Source of the DNA: Taxillus chinensis
Lineage: Eukaryota; Streptophyta; Magnoliopsida; Santalales; Loranthaceae
Direction of reading: 5' to 3'
Assembly (NCBI GenBank): GCA_023512835.1
Contig: CM042085.1
Location: 5,179,989-5,243,988, forward strand
Length of the DNA: 64,000 nt
Numbering within the stretch: the first letter of the stretch is position 1; the number at the start of each line of letters is the position of its first letter. The notes beneath the pieces were generated by a model. The model was not told the DNA's origin. It saw nothing but the letters and a program-made list of their open reading frames with translations, and did no database searches. Shown here one piece after another: positions 47,612-57,168 of this stretch. The position numbers and the translations under genes are program-made.

Positions 47612-50600
47612 TTACCGTTTCTCTGAACGAAAATGCTTCGACCAGTCCATCTTTTTCTCCCACGGCTTGTCACTCCCCACGACTTCCTCCGGAGACTGTT
47701 CATTCACCACAACTTCCGCCGATTCTTGTTCATTCACTACAACTTCTGACGACGATCGTTCGTTCACCACAGCTTCCTCCGACGATTGTTCAATCACCAC
47801 AACTTCCGGCGATGCCTGTAGTTCATTCAACACAACTTCCGACAGCGACTGTGCGTTCACTACCGGCACCTGTAAAAATAAAGAACATAAATATAAAATA
47901 AAAAAAAACTCCGCATTAACACTAACTCTACGACGAGTGTTTTTATTAGTATAATGGTATGCATATATGCCTTCATTACCGGCCGCACCGGCACACGTCG
48001 ACGGCAATAATCCAATATAAAATCTACGTTAAGGACAATGCATGATTGATGATTGTTAATTTGATTTGAAAAAAAGGTGTGAAAAGAGACTCAAGTTACC
48101 TAGCTACCACTATACGCACTTGATTGGTACCAATCGATTCATTTTGGCACGTTATATAATATAGCAAATATATATATATAGTAGTGCATATCTTGCAATA
48201 TGGTAATAAATAGAGGACAAGAGATCGATAACGACCTTGTCGCGACGGAGACGAACGGGTGGTGGCGGGTGGAGGAAGGACCCGGGTTTAAATTGCACGT
48301 AATTAGATTTCCGAGTCGTCGACGTCGTGGGATTAATGTGGCAGTTGTGTTGTCTCTGACTGTCATGGAGAGGCCTCCGATTCCAAGGCGTCAAGAACGA
48401 GTCAGCGGGCCTCTCGTAGTCCAACTTCGCTGTCGATTGCGGTGCTGGTTTTGGTGTTGCCATCAGCCTCCTCATATACGCCAACATATCATCATCATTA
48501 CGAACATTACTATCAGAAGGCAGCAGCCTCCGCCACGGTGGCGTCATTGGGGCAGATGCGCCGCTTTTGAGGGAAAGGTCAATTGCTGTCGGTTTTGGTT
48601 TTGCCATGGGCCTCCTCATCGTGTAGTACTCCAACAGATCATCATTGCTAACGCTATTATAATCATAATTATAGGCCTGTTTCGATGGGGGCTGCTGGAA
48701 CATCTTTGAATTCCCAGAGTTTCCCGGGTGAGAATTATAGTACTGGTCGCGAGAGGTGTAGCCAGTTGTCGGAAAATTATAATTATAGGCCTGTTGCGAT
48801 GGGGGCTGCTGTAACATCTGTGATTGCCGAACCTTTTCCGGATGAGAATTATAGTACTCACGATCGCGAGAAGTGTAGCCCGTTGTCGGAAAATCATAAT
48901 TATAGGCCTGTTGCGATGGGGGCTGCTGCAACATCTGTGAATGCCCAGCCTTTTCCGGATGAGAATTATAGTACTCATGATCGCGAGAAGTGTATCCCGT
49001 TGTCGGAAAATCATATTTATAGGCCTGTTGCGATGGGGGCTGCTGTAACATCTGTGACTGCCCAGCCTTTTCCGGACGAGAATTATAGTACTCATGATCG
49101 CGAGAAGTGTAGCCCGTTGTCGGAAAATCATAATTATAGGCCTGTTGCGATGGGGGCTGCTGTAACATCTGTGACTGCCCAGCCTTTTCCGGACGAGAAT
49201 TATAGTACTCATGATCGCGAGAAGTGTAGCCCGTTGTCGGAAAATCATATTTATAGGCCTGTTGCGATGGGGGCTGCTGTAACATCTGTGAATGCCCAGC
49301 CTTTTCCGGATGAGAATTATAGTACTCATGATCGCGAGAAGTGTAGCTCGTTGTCGGAAAATCATATTTATAGGCCTGATGCGATGGGGGCTTCTGTAAC
49401 ATCTGTGATTGCCGAGCCTTTTCCGGATGAGAATTATAGTACTCATGATCGCGAGAAGTGTAGCCCGTTGTCGGAAAATCATAATTATAGGCCTGTTGCG
49501 ATGGGGGCTGCTGTAACATCTGTGATTGCCCAGCGTTTTCCGGTTGAGAATTATAGTACTCATGATCGTGAGAGGTGAAGCCAGTTGTCGGAAAATGATA
49601 AGTCTCTGGCGGCGGTGGGGCGAATGATGTGCCGCCGTTGAAGGATAGGTCACGTGTTGGTTCTGGTGTATACTCCACGTCTAAATTATCGGGCAGAAGA
49701 GCCGACGGATCATCATCATCATTACCATCGTTATTGTAATCATGATTGATCGGTTGCGATGGGGACTGGGACATCTGCGCTTGCCCAACGTTTTGGGTCC
49801 AGAAACAACCGAACGGATCGTCAGATGTGCTGTCAGCAGGCGGCGGTGACAGCGGCAGCCGGGAGGAAGATGTGTCGCCTTCGCAGGAATATTGGGCAGG
49901 TGTTGGTTTCGGTGTTGCCTTGTCCACTTCGTCGTCGTCGTCCATGTCCACGGTGGAGTCAAAATTCTCATATCCGGAGGCGGAGGGAGCTTTACCGCCC
50001 TCAGCTGCTTCCACCTTCGTCGGCTGACATAGGGCAACTGAGGCTGCGCGACCCAGTTCTCCAGCGGTGAGGGGGAAGCTCCAATCCATTTCTTCGGTTG
50101 GGGTAGACAGATGTCCAGCGGGGGAGGCGGCATGACGCTCTTCTTCCGCCGACAGGGAATGATCACCGGCGGTGAGGGTGGCAGGATCCATGTCCTGCGG
50201 TGGCAGCGCCTGGTTTCCGGGGGCAGTGCCATCCTCTTCTTGCGCAGGAAGAGACTGGTCTCTGGCTGCTGAAGCACTGCGATCCTCTCCTTCCGCAGGC
50301 GGGGAATGATCTCCGGCTACAGAGGTTGCAAGACCCACTTCTTGAGGCGGCAGACACTGGTTTCCGGTAGCCGGAGCGGTGCGATCCTCTTCTTGAGCCG
50401 ACGGGGAATGATCACCGGAGGCAATGGCTGCAGGACCCATTTCTTTAGACGGCGGAGACTGGTCCCCGGTAGCCGGAGCGGTGCAATCCTCTTCTTCGGT
50501 CGGATAATCTCCGGCGGATGGGAAGGCGGTACACACCTCTTCTTGCGTCGCCAGCAACTGATCTTCAGACGCGGAGGGGCCGACACAATGCTCTTCTTGC

Positions 50601-50722
50601 ACCAGCGCCGGCGTAGATGTATCCCCGTCATCAAGGGAGGCAGGTTGAAGCGCCTCCGACAGCCTCCGCAGCCGCCGCTGCGCTTTTGTTTCCACCCACC
50701 ATACTCCACTTCTGCTCATCAT
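47612..50722 (-). CDS. unrecognised protein with eight 39-residue tandem repeats
   Basis: Predicted from two exons, 50722-48236 and 47869-47612, joined through an AAG-GTCGTT donor and a T-rich TTTACAG acceptor, both phase 0. The product is 914 aa. ATG 50722 (MMSRSGVWWVETKAQRRLRR) is chosen because TAG lies upstream in frame. The N-terminal part is a degenerate Ser/Pro/Glu-rich repeat (forms of AGDHSPSAQEEDRTAPATGN). Residues about 377-685 hold eight 39-aa repeats, each starting FPTTGYTSRDHEYYNS and ending PPSQQAYNYD. The last exon adds acidic heptad-like EVVVNEQ repeats and ends DWSKHFRSEKR. There is no signal peptide, membrane segment or known domain. Without the splice, the first exon would run on to a stop at 48152. 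I do not recognise the family and assign no function. Confidence 0.6.
48660..49597 (-). repeat. 117-bp coding tandem repeat, eight units
   Basis: Eight units of 117 bp (the last slightly shorter) encode the 39-aa repeats of the 914-aa protein. Adjacent units differ by only a few bases; changes are mainly at the His/Arg of YYNS(H/R)PEK and the Asn/Lys of QAY(N/K)YD. The repeat also keeps an antisense frame open at 48685-49578, which is a by-product. Confidence 0.95.
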
Positions 50723-51780
50723 GGCGGAAGCCACCCTTTGTTCCTACGACACCACCTTGAAGCGGTCGAATCTGGGTATCTGTGTGACGTCCGTGCGTGA
50801 CGGCAGAGGTTCTCGGTTTGTAGCTAAATTAATTAATTGATGTTAAATTAATCGTTAAGAGATACTATTATATTATATTATAGGCTAAAGCTTTGGGAAT
50901 TGCTTTTGTTCTTTCTTCATGGCCCGCATGGGGGAGAGATTAACAAAACCATATAACTAACTAACTAACTACCATGGCAAGTTCCCTGGCGATCATCAAA
51001 TTAAAGTCCAACTAAAATAGATGAAGTCAATAAGTAGTGCTGCTGCTGCTGCGTGTACAGGAGAAATTGAAATAATATTATGAATTTTATTAATATTAAA
51101 TTAATTAAAAGCTAAGCATGGAATTGATAAAAATTTTAGATGAATGTTGATTATCACAGTTCTATTTATAGATTATTATTATGAAAAAAATTAATATATT
51201 ATTTTTGGTTACTATAATAAATTGATATTTTTCTTTTCTTTTCTTTTTTGTTCTACATCTTCCATTGATTCCAAAAACAATTTAAAAAAAGATAATCTAA
51301 GACTCACACCATACTAATTCAAACAGCAAACTTAAGTACGCCGAAGCAGGAGACGCAAAACATATTAGTCACCAAATGGCAACGACTTCATGCAAGATTA
51401 GCCGTAATTTTGTCATGAGGTTATTTATTAAGTGGGTTAGAGCATCTCTAATAGTTGCAAAATAAAATAATTAGGTAAAGTCATATTTAGCTCAGTACAG
51501 TAGCATTTTTAGCTAATGATATTTCAATATAATACTATTTATATTTTTGCTAAACTATTAATTTCTCCTACCTATTTTTATCTTATGTTTTCTCTAAATT
51601 CCTAAAATACTCATCCATTTGAAAGCATGAGGAGTATTTTAGGATTTGAAAAAATTAAGTAATGTGACATTTTAGCAAAAGCTATAAAATTAAGTAAATT
51701 TATATAAATTTATTATTATTACTAATGACATAGCTAACTTATTAGAGTAATTTTTTATTTATATTTGATTATATTTAAGG
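50723..51780. other. 5' flank of the repeat-protein gene, with a MITE-like relic
   Basis: 50723-50820 is probably the leader. About 51437-51757 begins GAGCATCTCTAATAGTT and ends with a partly matching inverted copy (AACTTATTAGAGTAA), suggesting an old relative of the MITE at 51896. The rest is AT-rich. Confidence 0.4.
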
Positions 51781-51895
51781 GAATAGCTTTGGAGATGAGT
51801 CAAATCAAATGGGTTCGATATTGAGGTCTATGGGAAGTAGGAAGTCCTACCGTTTTTAGAAATTGAGGGTGTGTGGGATTAATGAGAAAACGTAA

Positions 51896-52252
51896 GAGCA
51901 TCTCCAACAATAATATGTATTTTATCTTCACATGTAGAGAATTTTTTATTTGTGAATAGTATTTTTTTTCTTCTAACTCCAACAACACTCTTCATTTCAA
52001 CTTTATTTGTATTAAAATAATAAATTTTATTATATTTTTAATATAATAAACTTTCATTTGGAGAGAGGAAAGAGGAAAGAGAAAATAACAAATATTAAAA
52101 TAATATGTGAAGAACGAATAGTGACTCTTCAAAAATGAAGAGTCACTATAGCTTTTTCTACATGTGGAGAGTCAAATGAAGAGTTTGTTGGAGCTTATTT
52201 TTTGCATTTGGCTCTCTATTTGTAGACAATAGAGAATCTCTTGGAGTTGCTC
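51896..52252. mobile_element. Tourist-like MITE with TAA target duplication
   Basis: 357 bp. The left end GAGCATCTCCAACAA matches the reverse complement of the right end, GAGCAACTCCAAGAGA. TAA flanks both ends (51893-51895, 52253-52255). The other arm of the inverted duplication has the uninterrupted site with a single TAA (56470-56472), which proves insertion and fixes the ends. TIR and TAA duplication fit PIF/Harbinger-type MITEs. The interior is non-coding. Confidence 0.9.
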
Positions 52253-52369
52253 TAAGTAGATACCATCATTATTATAAGGATCGAGAGAAACAACGGGTTG
52301 GAATATTCTAAGGGCTTTGGTTAAGATAATATATAAGTTAAAGTAATAATGGCGAAAGTAAACGAACAA

Positions 52370-52453
52370 GTCAGGATGGCCGAGTGGTCTAAGGCGCCAG
52401 ACTCAAGTTCTGGTCTTCGTGAGAAGGCGTGGGTTCAAATCCCACTTCTGACA
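52370..52453 (+). tRNA. tRNA-Leu (CAA)
   Basis: 84 nt with a complete cloverleaf. The acceptor stem GTCAGGA pairs with TTCTGAC, followed by discriminator A. The D-arm region is TGGCCGAGTGGTCTAAGGC. The anticodon loop CTCAAGT gives anticodon CAA, read from the stem CCAGA/TCTGG. The long variable arm (CTTCGTGAGAAG) is as in leucine tRNAs, and the T arm contains GGGTTCAAATCCC. No intron is present. An identical gene lies at 56261-56344 on the other strand. Confidence 0.97.
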
Positions 52454-52570
52454 GATTATTTTATTTTGGGCTTGTCTTTTTACTTAATTCTTTCCTCGGT
52501 GTTGCATTTTCCTACCCTTTTTATTTATCTTTCCACATTTAACCTTGCATTTATTATTATGATTTTCATG

Positions 52571-53859
52571 CCACCGTAAACTTTATGGCCCGAAACGTTG
52601 ACAGCATAGTACCTACATAATGTTAAATAAAAGTGACAAACGTGATTAAATTTAAGCATTTATATGTTTAGCGAGGCTTGGCTTGCCAGTCTTATTTAAA
52701 ATTTCGCTTAAAAAACAGTTTTAACGGTAAACCTTTTGTGAACAAGTGCATGTCCCTCACAAACTGTGGTTATAACAGGGTTTTGGTCTATACAATTTAC
52801 TCAAACTTGTAATTTAAAAATAATGAATAGTTGTGTAAAATGTTTAATATTTATCAGACAAACATGCCAATAAATATTTTTGGGCAATCAATAAATCTCA
52901 ATAATATTTATAAATTTGCATACACGTATTAATAAACTTAAATATTTAATTATTCTGTGTATATATCATATCAACGCATGGGAGGGACGGATTAGGTGCG
53001 ATGGTTGGAGGGCGTCGGATGAAGACGCAACATTAGCAGTGTTTAAGCAGGCCACACGGGTCAAGAACGAGCCACCGTCGTGCACTAGCCGCCTCCGTCT
53101 CCCTCGACTATAACGACGATAGACGGAAATTCCGATGAGCGCCGGAGATTGCTACAGCTCGGAGCGGCTGGTCGCCGGAGACTGCGCAGGGGAGAGGCCA
53201 GCGACTTCGCCACCTCCATCTCTCCCATGGTCAGTTTTATGTTGTGTAATCATTACGTTCATCTACGTGTTGGACAGAGATAGGATTAAGAATTAATCTA
53301 AAACCAGGCCAACAGAGCGTGAATTCATTAAGCTTAGCTTTCTTTAACCACTCGAAAATGACAGTTTTCCTTTGCTGACAACATTTTTATTGTGCAAGTA
53401 ACCCTGCATTTAAGGTCTTTCGATTGCCCACTTCACTAATCACTATATATATAATAACACGAGGTTAAGGTTTTTCAACTGCCCAACCTGCATTTAACCT
53501 CTGCAGATTTAAAACAAAAAAGGAGAAAGAAATGAAGCAGCAAATGTCAAACAAATATTAATTTATTCATAATAAAGTAAATTATAATACTGCACAAGTA
53601 TGCAAAAGTTAGAGAAGCTACTCATACCAAGAATCACTATATCAACTTCCTTATTGGCTTACCGTTTGGGCAGCAGTGCAGGAACTAATGTTATTAATGG
53701 TTATTTTACTAGCCGATGACATTGCAATTTGGTTTAATTAAGTGGAATTAATGGTTGCTTCATACCATACTTCTGTTGGACCAGTTGTTAATTTGCATTA
53801 TGTTTTACTTCCATAAAGTTTTTTTGATTCAATTTCTTTTTGCTTTCTATCCTTTTTTC
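52571..53859. other. spacer, no gene recognised
   Basis: Mostly AT-rich. 52980-53225 is GC-rich and codon-like in places but matches no known domain and has no convincing neighbours; it could be a relic of an exon or of a GC-rich element. Confidence 0.4.
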
Positions 53860-55060
53860 TTTGTATTCTTTTTTTTTTGTTAGCTTTCTACTCTCTCCTG
53901 GGAAATCTGCAGGCTCCTATGTCTCCTTCTACCTCTGCTGAGCGTTATTGGAATCTGTCCCAGAGTTGTTCCCTTGGAGGGCCTATGGGGGGCTTTCTTT
54001 TTGTTTCTTCCTCTGGTTTTTGGACTCCCAGCAGTGCTAGGCTCTCTAACTATTGGCGGCAAGTTTTGACTCTCTTAGAGGATATGGTCACGTAAGCTAT
54101 TCTGTTGGGTCTTTGAGTTTATATACGCTTATGCTCGGTATTAGTTTGTATCTTATTAGAGTCTTATATTAAATAAGTTATCAATCAAATATATCTTAAT
54201 ATACATCCAAAACTAGTTTCTCTTAAAATAAGTTATCTTGAATTTTAATATTGTATCAGAGAAGATTGTGTTTCTCATAAAGAGTGTATTTCTAATATTC
54301 TACCTTACCCATAATTTTTAACCGTGTATATCATGAGAAAGTGAATTAGAATTTCACATTGAAAAAGTTACTAATCAAGTATATCCTAATATAATTTCAA
54401 AGGTAGTCTCTCCTGTAACAAATTAGTTTTAGAACGTTAACTTTTGAATTCTGATATATATATATATATATATATATTAGTGTCTTGACTGGATGGTGCA
54501 ATGAGCAATGATTTTATGGCATTTTTTTGCAAGATAGTAGGTCTCCTTGTTTTTCCATTCACTCTGCAGGAGGATTCGGGTTATTTCATAGGAGTCTGGC
54601 AACCCACCTACTATGCATATGTTGCTCTACTATGGATTTTATATACTGGGATGGATTGGAGAAACTTTTTTCATCTTTAGGCTGGATTATTTATTCTAAT
54701 ATGAGATCTAAGCATACATTTGGTAGTGTTCCTTTCAGGTCGAGGATACTCAAATATGTTGTGGTTTTCTCATTATTTAGTTTATATGTTGTCTTCTTTC
54801 TGCAGGTTTTCCATGGAAGTGATCTATGCTTTCTCCTGATTTTCCATGGATGTTGTTCGTGCAGTATTGCAGTCCAAGGAGTTTTTGTAATTTTTATTTT
54901 GTTTGCCCGGGGGGGGGGGGGGGGGGGGGGGGTGTTTAATGAGGACTATCAGGGTCCTTGTCCTTGTTTTTTTACTCTGCTAAGGGATCATAAATTCATG
55001 AACTTAATTGGAGATGTTTGTTAGTTTATTGATATAGAGAGTAATGACTACTTAATGGCT
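53860..55060. other. T-rich, moderately GC block with a 24-G run, unrecognised
   Basis: Frames at + 53877-54095 and + 54527-55024 do not resemble known proteins. A TA microsatellite lies at about 54456-54478 and a run of 24 Gs at 54909-54932. It could be a non-coding or LINE-derived insertion. Confidence 0.35.
54909..54932. repeat. poly(G) run of 24
   Basis: A pure G homopolymer, the second in this window after 7117-7148. It may form G-quadruplexes; its length is unreliable in most sequencing. Confidence 0.9.
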
Positions 55061-56169
55061 TCGCTGGAAGATAGATCAGTGGGGTGGAGGAGGGAGAATA
55101 TAATAACAATGAAGGCCCCACGGGTACATAACATATTTCATATGTCCCAGTTGATTGAGACAGCATTACTCTGATCTGTCACATGTATTGGATTACAAAG
55201 ATATTGACTTGAATGATGATCGTGCCATTGTGGATCGTTGCCGCCAGTCACGGTCGTGTGGCAAAATAGCCCCCTTTTTCTGTCTTTCGCTGTTTCACGC
55301 ATACAACACCAAACCCAAAATGTAATCCCAACACGAAGACAAGCCCAGTAGAAAAAAAAAAACAGAATAAACTTCACACTTTCATAATTATAGTGGCTAA
55401 TGTAGAGTTTAGGATCATTTTTCTTGTTTAATTTGAACTGGACAAGTGCTTTTTTCAATGCAAAAATTATAATGAAGTCTGTGTTTATATTACTATAAGT
55501 TGATCTCACTCCATAACTTCAATATAACGTAGGATCAGTCTGAACCGCTCCAACCACGGCACCTCTGAGCCTACAAACGGCGACGCAACGTCAATCCCTC
55601 ACTCACCCAAGATGCGACTTCCGGCCTCCTCCACAACCCCTCAAACCTCAATCCATTTTATTCTTTGTCAGCCGTAACACATGTGGGTCAATGCTGAGTT
55701 TCTATTCTGTATGTCATAATAATAGGTAGTCTAGAGCGGTAAATAGACTCTTTTTTTTTGTGAAACTAAACACTTTTACAAGCTTTTCACTTATGATCTG
55801 AGAGTGATGTTGGTGTGATTTGAGGATTCAGAAGTTTTTACTATAATTTTTTATATTATTTTTAATACATGTTGAATTTTTGAAAGAGTATAATGAAAGG
55901 AAAACAAATATAAGAATATTATTTTAATAAAAAATTAAAAATTAAAAATAAGACGTACAAATGAGTAAATTTTAAAATATATTATTTTTAATTAAGATTT
56001 ATATATATATATATGTATAAAAAAAACCAACGTGAATGCTCCATGTCACTCCCCAATGGTAAATCAATGAACTCGGGTTGGGACTCCTCTAATCCTCCCT
56101 TCTGGTTATTGTAATTGTAACTATGATCACTGTTAGCGATGCTATTATGGGCGGCGGCGGCGGCGGAGT
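55061..56169. other. spacer, no gene recognised
   Basis: The minus frame 55138-55509 shows no domain. At 56035-56155 the minus strand reads a coding-like stretch (HNSIANSDHSYNYNNQKGG) next to a GGC repeat, but it is too short to assign. Confidence 0.35.
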
Positions 56170-56560
56170 TTTAAATCATGATAATAAATGCAAGGTCAAA
56201 TGTGGAAAGAGAAATAAAAAATAATAATAAGTAAAAAGACAAGCCGAAAATTTAATGAGTTGTCAGAAGTGGGATTTGAACCCACGCCTTCTCACGAAGA
56301 CCAGAACTTGAGTCTGGCGCCTTAGACCACTCGGCCATCCTGACATGTATGGCTAAATGTGAGGTTGTTAGATTAAATTATATAATATCGTAACTGAAAC
56401 CCTTTGGATATTCCAAGTTTCCAACCCGTTGTTTCTCTCAATCTCTCTTATAATAATGATGTTATCTACTTATGTTTTCTCAAGCAATTACTCCCACACA
56501 CCCTCAATTTCTAAAAACACGTCAGTAGTCCTCAATCGAACCCATTTCATCGGGCATGAG
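56170..56560. repeat. inverted duplication, arm 2 (with tRNA-Leu, no MITE)
   Basis: Inverted counterpart of 51789-52570. It has the tRNA, both flanking homologous stretches and the uninterrupted MITE target site at 56470-56472. The flanks differ by substitutions and small indels while the tRNA copies are identical. Confidence 0.85.
56261..56344 (-). tRNA. tRNA-Leu (CAA), second copy
   Basis: Reverse complement is identical over all 84 nt to the gene at 52370-52453: same CAA anticodon, long variable arm and T loop. It lies in the opposite orientation inside the duplicated segment. Confidence 0.97.
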
Positions 56561-57168
56561 TATTGCCTCTTCCTGTCCTGTTTTGGTTTTTTATTTTTTT
56601 TATATTTTAATTTGTTTTAGCTTAAAATATGTATTCCAAATATTAAATCTGCATATATAGAAATAATTTTAAGTCATATTAAAATTGTTTTAATTCTTTA
56701 CGAGCATGTCTCGGTTGATACACACAATGGTCTCCCTCCACATCGGTTAATAGCGACAATTTAGTCACCCACACGACAGGACAAATCCAAATTCACCACA
56801 ATCTAACTACAAGTCGACAACGTTTAAATTGAATGAGAGGAAAGGTGGAGGGGACGTGGTCCTCCCACAGCGTGACAGTATGTGCGTGCTGTGCGTTCAT
56901 GATAATGAATACAAATTACCCAGCAACTGTCCATGTGCAATTGCAACAATGTTTGTTTTAGGTGGCTCTTACTTTAAGGGCAAGTGACCAAATAATGAGG
57001 GATTTGAAGGACTAGAAAAAACAATAATCATACCACTGCTAAGGGCTAGAGGGAGTTATAGCTTTCCAATGCCTAACATATCCTAAGCAGCCTCCTCAGC
57101 CATTCATATTTCATTCCACTCTTCCAGAGACAATAAATTCTGTAAGCGCCAAAGCCGGATGAGGCAAT
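56561..57168. other. spacer and 3' flank of MOC1
   Basis: The last 150 bp or so should be the MOC1 3' UTR. The remainder has no recognisable gene or repeat. Confidence 0.5.

Larger units (their letters stand above)
51789..52570. repeat. inverted duplication, arm 1 (with tRNA-Leu and a MITE)
   Basis: Inverted counterpart of about 56170-56560. Shared blocks flank the tRNA on both sides: AAATTGAGGGTGTGTGGGA, TCATTATTATAAG and GAGAAACAACGGGTTGGAA upstream; GGCTTGTCTTTTTACTTA and CCTTGCATTTATTAT downstream. The 357-bp MITE is the main difference. Confidence 0.85.

Noticed and set aside
47588..47954. Plus-strand Thr/Ser/Asp repeat frame
   Set aside because: It is antisense to the acidic EVVVNEQ repeat of the predicted last exon; the minus-strand reading has the acceptor site and a matching phase.
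48685..49578. 297-residue plus-strand frame opposite the repeat protein
   Set aside because: It is kept open only by the 117-bp periodicity of the minus-strand coding repeat, whose frame is longer and continues into non-repeat coding sequence.
54527..55024. 165-residue frame containing a Gly run
   Set aside because: The Gly run is the 24-G homopolymer, whose length sets the frame. The rest resembles no protein.
55138..55509. 123-residue minus-strand frame
   Set aside because: Low-complexity, Phe-rich, no domain, and AT-rich composition typical of spacer DNA.
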